In this document: positions 1 through 4,995 of the stretch, one piece after another
How positions within the stretch are numbered: the stretch's first letter is position 1
Layout: every line of letters starts with the position of its first letter
Translations under genes and position numbers: made by a program
Source of the DNA: Candidatus Multiplicimicrobium inquinatum
GTDB taxonomy: Bacteria > Omnitrophota > Omnitrophia > Omnitrophales > Aquincolibacteriaceae
DNA: 20,997 nt
Assembly (NCBI GenBank): GCA_002344825.1
Contig: DDUN01000023.1
Span: forward strand, 115,729-136,725
Direction of reading: 5' to 3'
Notes under the pieces: generated by a model
What the model was told of the DNA's origin: nothing
The model's input: only the letters and a program-made list of their open reading frames with translations
The model's database searches: none

Positions 1-566
1 GCTAAATCGGGATTATTGGACAAAGGGAAAAAAGCACCCGAGCAAACAATGCGCCCTCCCGCGATAATCACACCGCCGTCATGCGTCGGGGTATGGGGAT
101 CAAAAATAGAAATAAGAATGTCGGATGTGACGCGCGCATCAATATCCATACCGCCTTCAACTTCATCGCGCAAACTCATGCCGCGCTCAAGCGCGATTAA
201 CGCGCCGTGATTTCTCCGCGCAAGCTCTTGAGTGGCTTTAACCACCTCATCCAAAACGCCGCCCGGCTGAAAACCGCTGCGCCCCATTGTTTTTTGGCCG
301 ATACGCGCGAGCCCCCTGCGCATTTCAGGCTGAAAAATAATCAAAAACGCGACAACACCCACTGCGAACAACTTGGATAAAACCCAGATGACGGCATTAA
401 GGTCCAAAAACTTAGCGATGTTGAAAATAACCGCAAGCATCACGAGCCCGACAAAAACCTGGGCAACGCGGGTGCCGATAAAAAAACGCATCAGCCAATA
501 AACGAGCGCCCAGATCAAAACAATTTCGCTGACCGGCCGCCAAAGAGAAAAAAGGATTTCAAGCAT
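1..566 (-). CDS. cdaA: Diadenylate cyclase CdaA, N-terminal part (cut by window edge)
   Basis: Membrane-bound synthase of the second messenger c-di-AMP from two ATP. About 188 residues are visible from the ATG at 566; the frame runs open off the left edge. The first ~80 residues hold hydrophobic segments typical of the CdaA membrane anchor (WALVYWLMRFFIGTRVAQVF, then VIWVLSKLFAVGVVAFLIIF). The DAC domain follows: FQPEMRRGLARIG, an HGALIALERG stretch and THDGGVIIAGGRI. The usual catalytic motif is DGA and here reads DGG; the RHR motif lies outside the window. No Shine-Dalgarno is visible; a TATAAT box ends 7 nt before the ATG. It follows ruvB on the same strand after a 119-bp gap. CdaA is often near folP and ftsH, which fits the neighbourhood. 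Confidence 0.9.
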   Translation of the reverse strand, partial: MLEILFSLWRPVSEIVLIWALVYWLMRFFIGTRVAQVFVGLVMLAVIFNIAKFLDLNAVIWVLSKLFAVGVVAFLIIFQPEMRRGLARIGQKTMGRSGFQPGGVLDEVVKATQELARRNHGALIALERGMSLRDEVEGGMDIDARVTSDILISIFDPHTPTHDGGVIIAGGRIVCSGAFFPLSNNPDL

Positions 567-579
567 AAAGGAGATTATA
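567..579 (-). promoter_or_regulatory. cdaA -10 box directly before the start codon (leaderless candidate)
   Basis: Perfect TATAAT on the minus strand at 574-579, with the context TGTATAAT, 7 nt before the cdaA ATG at 566. Transcription normally begins about 6-8 nt after the -10 box, which would be at or beside the ATG. The -35 region is weak (no good TTGACA match at 16-18 bp). The same arrangement occurs before ruvB and the HAD gene. Confidence 0.55.
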
Positions 580-685
580 CAGGGACTCGACGCTCGGAGC
601 CAGAAGGGGTTTCATAAGCAGGTTTGAGAGGGGGTCTAAACTCTGAAATACCGATCGTGGTTGCGCGGAGCGCAGAGCCTCTATG

Positions 686-1711
686 TCAGAACAGCGACTG
701 AAGCTTCGAGGGTGGGTTTTTACCAAAGTGCTTGTACGCTTTTTCGGTCAAAATACGTCCTGTGGATGTACGGCGTAAAAACCCCTGCTGAATCAAATAA
801 GGCTCACATAACTCTTCAATTGTTTCCGCGTCTTCACTAACCCCCACAGCAATGCTTTGAACACCCGCGGGGCCTCCGCCGCAGCGCTCCATTAAGTATT
901 TAATCACGCGCAAATCAAGTTCATCCAGCCCTTCGCTATCAACACGCAGGCGCTCAAGCCCTTTCAAAGCCGCCGGCTTCGTAATTTTACCGTCCCCTTC
1001 CACCTGGGCGAAGTCGCGCACACGGCGCAAAAGACGGTTCGCAATACGCGGAGTTCCGCGCGCGCGGCGCGCGATCTCCAAAGCCCCCTCCGCATCCGCG
1101 GGCACATTCAAAATGGACGCGGAACGCGTTACGATTTTCGCAAGATCCTCGAAATCATAATATTCCAAATGCTCCACAATGCCGAAACGCGAGCGTAAGG
1201 GCGCGGTCAAAAGTCCGCTGCGCGTCGTCGCGCCGACCAAAGTAAATTTAGGAATATCCATTTTCACCGAGCGGGCATGCGGCCCTTTATCAATCATGAT
1301 CTCAATCGAAAAGTCTTCCATCGCGGAATAAAGATATTCTTCCACCACATGCGGAATACGGTGAATTTCATCAATAAACAAAACGTCTCCCGCTTCAAGG
1401 TTGGTTAAAATGCCGGCAAGGTCTCCCGCGCGCTCAAGCACAGGTCCTGCAATTTGGTGAATTTTCGCGTTCATTTCTCGCGCAACAATATTGGAAAGCG
1501 TGGTTTTGCCCAAACCCGGGGGGCCAAACAATAAAATATGATCCAGAGGTTCGTTGCGGCGTTTCGCGGCTTCGATGTAAAGCTTGAGGTTGTCTTTTAC
1601 TTTGTGCTGACCGACAAACTCATCCAACAGTGACGGGCGCAGTGAAAGTTCAACCGCCGTTTCTTCGGGTGTCGGATTCTGGTCAATGATACGGTCAGAG
1701 AAGTTAGGCAT
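686..1711 (-). CDS. ruvB: Holliday junction branch migration ATPase RuvB
   Basis: Hexameric AAA+ motor that drives branch migration of Holliday junctions with RuvA, delivering them to RuvC. 341 residues, the normal family length. The Walker A motif GPPGLGKTT is at about 63-71, Walker B/DEIHR at about 113-118, and the sensor/arginine-finger stretch GATTRSGLLTAPLRSRFG at about 160-177. The C-terminal winged-helix part (RTSTGRILTEKAYKHFG) is present. The start MPNFSDRIID is normal for the family. No Shine-Dalgarno is seen; instead TATAAT lies 5 nt before the ATG. ruvB is separated from ruvA by a 132-bp gap holding a heptamer tract and a palindrome, so it likely has its own transcript besides any read-through. 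Confidence 0.97.
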   Translation of the reverse strand: MPNFSDRIIDQNPTPEETAVELSLRPSLLDEFVGQHKVKDNLKLYIEAAKRRNEPLDHILLFGPPGLGKTTLSNIVAREMNAKIHQIAGPVLERAGDLAGILTNLEAGDVLFIDEIHRIPHVVEEYLYSAMEDFSIEIMIDKGPHARSVKMDIPKFTLVGATTRSGLLTAPLRSRFGIVEHLEYYDFEDLAKIVTRSASILNVPADAEGALEIARRARGTPRIANRLLRRVRDFAQVEGDGKITKPAALKGLERLRVDSEGLDELDLRVIKYLMERCGGGPAGVQSIAVGVSEDAETIEELCEPYLIQQGFLRRTSTGRILTEKAYKHFGKNPPSKLQSLF

Positions 1712-1745
1712 GAGAGATTATACCGAACGAAGAACCAGGAACCAA
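1712..1745 (-). promoter_or_regulatory. ruvB promoter, leaderless type
   Basis: On the minus strand TTGGTT (1740-1745), a 17-bp spacer and TATAAT (1717-1722) form a plausible sigma70-type promoter. Only 5 nt separate the -10 box from the ATG at 1711, so the message should have little or no leader. The -35 hexamer is contributed by the heptamer repeat tract at 1724-1751. Confidence 0.55.
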
Positions 1746-1751
1746 GAACCA
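1724..1751. repeat. Heptanucleotide tract a (before ruvB)
   Basis: Four successive 7-mers on the plus strand: CGAACGA, AGAACCA, GGAACCA, AGAACCA. The period is exactly 7 with drift between units. Similar 7-bp-period tracts occur at 2443, 2542, 10971, 11141 and 17780/17850. Confidence 0.6.
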
Positions 1752-1765
1752 AGAGTATGATTTTT

Positions 1766-1802
1766 AGCGTTTAGAATTGACTCGGCGGTTGAGCTAAATG
1801 CT
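1766..1802. repeat. Palindrome between ruvA and ruvB
   Basis: AGCGTTTAG (1766-1774) and CTAAATGCT (1794-1802) are inverted copies with one G-T pair, giving a 9-bp stem around a 19-nt interior. The interior has CTC/GAG complementarity, and a small TGCGC-TTT-GCGCA hairpin follows just to the right. Function unknown. The GCTCAA word recalls the family 1 core but the rest does not match, so it is kept separate. Confidence 0.4.
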
Positions 1803-1843
1803 GGTTGCGCTTTGCGCAGAGGCAAAAAAAAACGACTCAGATC

Positions 1844-2440
1844 TTAGATGTGACGAAGCGCGTTGCGAACCAATTTATCCACAGCGAGCTTTTCAGGCGC
1901 GGACTTCTGAGCCTTGTCCACCGCGGTCTGGGCTTCATTCTTGGAGTATCCGAGCGCGATCAACGCCTGAACCGCGTCTTCCGCCTCGCTCGATAGCAAG
2001 GGTGACGTGCTCTTCGCGCCGGAAGTTTTTCCGCCTTCAAGAATCACTTTTTCGCGAAGCTCGATCACAATGCGCTCAGCGGTTTTCTTGCCGATTCCGG
2101 AAACCGAAGTCAAAACCGCGACATTTCCCTCTTTGATCGCGGCCTTTAAATCTTCCACCAAGATACCGGACAAAGCGGTGTTGGCGATTTTGGGCCCAAT
2201 TCCGGAAATGGAAATCAGCATGCGGAACATTTTGCGCTCTTCTTCGGTCGCGAATCCATAAAGCAATTGCGCGTCTTCGCGCACGACAAAATGCGTGAGC
2301 AGCTTTACTTGCTCGCCAAGCGCGGGCAAAGAGGCGTAAGTAGAAACCGGAATGGTCAGATCATAACCAATGCCCGCAACTTCAATGATGACAGACGTTG
2401 GAGTTTTCTCCATCAGTTTTCCAGACAAATAATTATACAT
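1844..2440 (-). CDS. ruvA: Holliday junction DNA helicase subunit RuvA
   Basis: Tetrameric junction-binding protein that holds the Holliday junction square-planar and loads RuvB. 198 residues, close to the usual ~200. The N-terminal OB-fold starts MYNYLSGKLMEKTPTSVIIE. Two helix-hairpin-helix motifs follow (LISISGIGPKIANTAL and LTSVSGIGKKTAERIV, about residues 70-125). After a linker (GGKTSGAKSTSPLLSSE) comes the RuvB-binding domain III ending KLAVDKLVRNALRHI. It lies 55 bp after ruvC on the same strand, separated by a heptamer tract. There is no clear Shine-Dalgarno before the ATG. Confidence 0.96.
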   Translation of the reverse strand: MYNYLSGKLMEKTPTSVIIEVAGIGYDLTIPVSTYASLPALGEQVKLLTHFVVREDAQLLYGFATEEERKMFRMLISISGIGPKIANTALSGILVEDLKAAIKEGNVAVLTSVSGIGKKTAERIVIELREKVILEGGKTSGAKSTSPLLSSEAEDAVQALIALGYSKNEAQTAVDKAQKSAPEKLAVDKLVRNALRHI

Positions 2441-2442
2441 AG

Positions 2443-2477
2443 ATTAGACCACCGACTGAAGACTGAAGACTAACGAC
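2443..2477. repeat. Heptanucleotide tract b (ruvC-ruvA gap)
   Basis: Five 7-mers on the plus strand, all ending GAC: ATTAGAC, CACCGAC, TGAAGAC, TGAAGAC, TAACGAC. On the minus strand the unit is GTCNNNN. It fills most of the gap between ruvC and ruvA. Confidence 0.7.
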
Positions 2478-2495
2478 TTTTTCATGAGGCACATT

Positions 2496-3053
2496 CTAGT
2501 TTTTTTTCGTTCGGCTCAGAAGAAGTTTTATTTTGTCACTCTTGTGTCGGTTGTCGTTGGTCGTTAGTCGTCGGTCTTTCACGATGCTTTTAGCGTTGTG
2601 AAGATGGCATATCGCGATCGCCAAAGCGTCCGCCGAATCAGCGTAAGGCGTCTCTTTCAAACTTAAAAGGCGTGTCACCATATACGAAACCTGCTCTTTC
2701 GTCGCACGGCCGTTCCCCGTAACAGATTGTTTAATGGAAGTCGGAGCGTATTCAGCCAGAGGAATCCCCGCCTCTTCGGCCGCAAGCATCGCGCAAGCGC
2801 GCGCTTCACCGATACGCACCACGGCCTGAATGTCTTTGGCGAAAAATAAATTCTCAAGCGCAAGCACATCGGGCTTGAACTCACGAATCAAGCGCTTGAT
2901 CTCCTCAAAAATCTGGTGGAGGCGCTTTTCAATCTTCGCGGTGGATTTAGTTTTAATAACCAAGGCATCAATTAGTTTATAACGATTGCCTTCGCCCTCA
3001 ATAATTCCCGCGCCACAGCGATGCGTCCCGGGATCAATTCCAAGAACTCTCAT
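2496..3053 (-). CDS. ruvC: Holliday junction resolvase RuvC with a repeat-encoded C-terminal tail
   Basis: Dimeric endonuclease that cuts Holliday junctions symmetrically after RuvAB migration. The RNase H-like fold residues are present: Asp7 in GIDPG, Glu67 in ALENLFF, and Asp139/Asp142 in YADSADALAIAICHLHN. The last helix of the core ends near residue 153; the remaining ~32 residues (from KSIVKDRR) are basic and polar. Of these, about residues 160-171 are translated from heptamer tract c, so the tail is probably not part of the conserved enzyme. The start overlaps the yebC stop as ATGA (3050-3053), indicating translational coupling. Confidence 0.95.
   Translation of the reverse strand: MRVLGIDPGTHRCGAGIIEGEGNRYKLIDALVIKTKSTAKIEKRLHQIFEEIKRLIREFKPDVLALENLFFAKDIQAVVRIGEARACAMLAAEEAGIPLAEYAPTSIKQSVTGNGRATKEQVSYMVTRLLSLKETPYADSADALAIAICHLHNAKSIVKDRRLTTNDNRHKSDKIKLLLSRTKKN
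2542..2576. repeat. Heptanucleotide tract c, inside the 3' end of ruvC
   Basis: Five 7-mers on the plus strand, all ending GTC: TTGTGTC, GGTTGTC, GTTGGTC, GTTAGTC, GTCGGTC. It is the inverse orientation of tract b (NNNNGAC) 65 bp away. It is read as codons for the RuvC tail. Confidence 0.7.
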
Positions 3054-3796
3054 TCAAGACCCTTCAATACTTCGTCGGGAATTTCGGCGTTGCTGTAAAC
3101 ATTCTGCACATCATCATTCTCTTCCAATGCTTCGATCAGTTCCATTACCGCTTTCGCGTTTTCAGGCAATACTGCCACCATGTTCTTAGGAATCATGGTG
3201 AGTTCTTTTACCTCAGGCTTAATTCCCGCTGTTTCAAGCGCGTGCTGAATCGCGCCAAAATCAGAGGGCGCTGTTTTAATTTCAAAGCCTTCTTCCGTTA
3301 CCGCAAAATCTTCCGCTCCAGCATTCAAAGCAAGCTCCATCAACTTGTCTTCGGTGGAAATGGATTTAAGAACGAAGAAGTACCCCTTTTTCTCAAACAT
3401 AAACGAAACCGAACCCGCGCTCGCCGGAGAACCGTTATTCTTAGTAAAAATCGTTCGTACGTCCTGCGCCGCGCGGTTTTTGTTATCCGTAAGGCAGGCA
3501 ACTAAAATCGCAACGCCCTGCGGTCCGTAGCCTTCGTAAGTAATGCTTTCATAGTTAACACCCTCTATGTCCCCGGTGCCTTTTTTAATCGCGCGTTCAA
3601 TATTCTCCGTGGGCATGTTCACGTCTTTCCCCGCCTGAATAGCCGAACGAAGCCGGAAATTCGAACCGGGATCTCCGCCGCCTTCTTTTGCCGCGACCAT
3701 AATTTCACGCGTCACCTTGGTAAAAGCCTTACCCTTTTTTGCGTCGGTAATTGCTTTTGCGTGTTTGATTTTCGACCATTTATTATGACCCGCCAT
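3050..3796 (-). CDS. yebC: YebC/TACO1-family translation factor
   Basis: YebC/PmpR/TACO1 family, historically called a transcriptional regulator and more recently linked to translation through difficult peptide stretches such as polyproline. 248 residues from MAGHNKWSKIKHAKAITDAKKGK, the near-universal family N-terminus, to EIPDEVLKGLE. Family blocks include GGGDPGSNFRLRSAI, PTENIERAIKKGTG and YEGYGPQGVAILV. The frame stays open 26 codons further upstream, but that part is family 2 hairpin DNA, and the ATG at 3796 has GAGGTG as ribosome binding site 4 nt upstream. yebC-ruvC-ruvA is a common order, and the ruvC start overlaps its stop. Confidence 0.95.
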   Translation of the reverse strand: MAGHNKWSKIKHAKAITDAKKGKAFTKVTREIMVAAKEGGGDPGSNFRLRSAIQAGKDVNMPTENIERAIKKGTGDIEGVNYESITYEGYGPQGVAILVACLTDNKNRAAQDVRTIFTKNNGSPASAGSVSFMFEKKGYFFVLKSISTEDKLMELALNAGAEDFAVTEEGFEIKTAPSDFGAIQHALETAGIKPEVKELTMIPKNMVAVLPENAKAVMELIEALEENDDVQNVYSNAEIPDEVLKGLE

Positions 3797-3811
3797 TTTC
3801 ACCTCACCCAG

Positions 3812-3920
3812 CTTCTGAAAAAAGTTATCTGCTTCGTTGCAAGCTTCGCTTTTTCGTGCGGCGTAGATTTCCACTACGCCTCCTAGGTCGCTTGCCTGCG
3901 CCTCGCATCTAAACTTTTTT
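3812..3920 (-). repeat. Family 2 hairpin element, copy 1 (yebC leader)
   Basis: About 109 bp. The outer stem AAAAAAGTT (3818-3826) pairs with AACTTTTTT (3912-3920); the inner hairpin GGCGTAG (3860-3866) pairs with CTACGCC (3874-3880). On the minus strand it reads AGATGCGAGGCG ... GGAGGCGTAG ... GCAGAT ... TTTTTTCAG. It matches copy 2 at 16562-16676 in the order of all these blocks, with compensatory changes in both stems. It ends 15 bp before the yebC start, so it would form most of the yebC 5' leader. Confidence 0.7.
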
Positions 3921-3947
3921 GATAAGCCTTTTATTTTTTATTAATGC
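3921..3947 (-). promoter_or_regulatory. Possible yebC promoter
   Basis: AT-rich stretch between the folP-side terminator and the family 2 hairpin. On the minus strand TTGCAT lies in the terminator tail, followed about 18 bp later by TTATCA. If used, the yebC message begins near 3910-3915 and starts with the family 2 hairpin. The match to consensus is modest. Confidence 0.3.
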
Positions 3948-3973
3948 AAAAAAACATCACGGAAAACGCGATG
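3948..3973 (-). terminator. Intrinsic terminator after folP
   Basis: On the minus strand CATCGCG (3973-3967) pairs with CGTGATG (3961-3955), a 7-bp stem with one G-T pair and a 5-nt loop, followed by G-free seven T residues (3954-3948). It lies after the family 1 element that follows folP and before yebC, separating the two transcription units. Confidence 0.7.
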
Positions 3974-3978
3974 AGCGG

Positions 3979-4102
3979 TTCTCCGATTAACAGCCCATCA
4001 CCCCAAGGAAGCGATTAAAGTTTAAAGCGGTTTGATTTGAGCCGCGAGTTCTGCGTCAAAGGACGCAGCTGTTTGAGCGGAGCAAATCAAACCGTTTAAA
4101 CT
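3979..4102 (-). repeat. Family 1 fold-back element, copy A (3' of folP)
   Basis: Arms at 4019-4039 and 4083-4102 are inverted copies (AGTTTAAA, one bulged G, CGGTTTGATTTG), giving about 20 bp of stem. Between them is the shared core; its inner hairpin CTGCGTC (4051-4057) AAAG GACGCAG (4062-4068) is perfect. On the minus strand the flanks of that hairpin read GCTCAAACAG and AACTCGC. The distal shared module, TTCTCCG..ACAGCCC..CACCC on the plus strand, is at 3979-4004 and forms a GATGAGC/GCCCATC hairpin. The arm begins 6 bp after the folP stop codon. Confidence 0.8.
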
Positions 4103-4108
4103 AACAAC

Positions 4109-4975
4109 TTACAAACAACCCAATCGCGCATTCGCTTTAAAACTTGCGCCGTCAATCGCTTCCAGCATCTTCAAAACATCGCGCGTTGCTTTCACATCAT
4201 GCACCCGAAAAAAGCGAGCGCCTTTCGCGTAGCCCTGTGCCACGCAAGCGGCCGAACCAAACTCGCGCTCATGCACATCCCGCCCCGTCACATGACCGAT
4301 GAATGACTTTCTCGACGCGCCTAAAAGCAAGGGGCAACCCAGCCTCCCGAATTGCTCCAAATGTTTCAATAGAAAAAGATTTTGCTCGAAATTTTTTGAA
4401 AAACCTAAACCAGGATCAAGCACAATGGCTTCTTTCGCGACACCCTGCTCCAACGCGGAATCACGGGATTGCGCCAACTCTTCCGTTACTTCCTTAATTA
4501 AATCTTCGTAAACTGCGAGCTTCTGCATGGTTTCCGCGTTTCCCCGGCGGTGCATCAGCACAAGCCCTGCTCGGTACCGTGCTGCGATTTCCGCGAGCCT
4601 TCCGCCCGAATCACGCAATCCGCTGACATCATTAATAATTTCAGCACCCGCTTTCAAACAAGCTTCTGCAACATCCGGATGCGTGGTATCAATTGAAACC
4701 GGAACGAAAAGTTTTTTCAGTCTCTCTAAAACGGGCACAAGCCTTGCGATTTGAACTTCCGCCGAAACTGGATCAGCGCCGGGCCGCGTCGACTCCGCGC
4801 CCAAGTCCAAAATATCCGCGCCGTCGGCAATTAACTTTTGTCCCTGAGAAAACGCGGCGTCCGCCTCAAGAAATCGGCCTCCGTCGGAAAATGAGTCGGG
4901 AGTAATATTGAGAATCCCCATAATGCGGGGTTTTTCAAAAGAGAGATCACGAGATGGGAGTTTCCACGCCTGCAT
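4109..4975 (-). CDS. folP: Dihydropteroate synthase FolP
   Basis: Folate biosynthesis: condenses 6-hydroxymethyl-dihydropterin pyrophosphate with p-aminobenzoate; the target of sulfonamides. 288 residues from MQAWKLPSRD. TIM-barrel motifs are all present: GILNITPDSFSDGG (about 20-33), DLGAESTRPGA, VSIDTTHPDVAEACLKAGA followed by IINDVSG, VLMHRRG, VLDPGLGFSK, LLGASRKSFIG and the final FRVHDVKATRDVL. The ATG at 4975 has GAGG as ribosome binding site 6 nt upstream and sits 20 bp after the ftsH stop. A longer in-frame start would lie inside ftsH and lacks conservation. It follows tilS and ftsH, a widely conserved order. Confidence 0.96.
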   Translation of the reverse strand: MQAWKLPSRDLSFEKPRIMGILNITPDSFSDGGRFLEADAAFSQGQKLIADGADILDLGAESTRPGADPVSAEVQIARLVPVLERLKKLFVPVSIDTTHPDVAEACLKAGAEIINDVSGLRDSGGRLAEIAARYRAGLVLMHRRGNAETMQKLAVYEDLIKEVTEELAQSRDSALEQGVAKEAIVLDPGLGFSKNFEQNLFLLKHLEQFGRLGCPLLLGASRKSFIGHVTGRDVHEREFGSAACVAQGYAKGARFFRVHDVKATRDVLKMLEAIDGASFKANARLGCL

Positions 4976-4995
4976 TCTGCCCTCAAATTTTAAAA

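Larger units (their letters stand above)
3797..4108. other. folP-yebC intergenic region, fully occupied by structured elements
   Basis: This 312-bp gap has no credible gene. From right to left it holds family 1 copy A, the folP-side terminator, a possible yebC promoter, the family 2 hairpin copy 1 and the yebC ribosome binding site. Confidence 0.7.

Noticed and set aside
566..685. Small imperfect hairpin GTTTAGA/TCTCAAAC between ruvB and cdaA as a terminator
   Set aside because: The stem has a bulge and no T tract follows; it is too weak to call.
3990..4020. tRNA-Asn-like anticodon arm in GGGCTGTTAATCGG (minus strand, copy A)
   Set aside because: No acceptor, D or T arms can be folded around it, and copies B and C change the GTTAA word.
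4019..4102. Fold-back element as an integron attC site (paired arms, GTTCAA/AACTC-like words)
   Set aside because: The GTTRRRY/RYYYAAC core ends required of attC are not present at the arm ends. The neighbours are housekeeping genes and a tRNA rather than cassettes, and no integrase is in the window.
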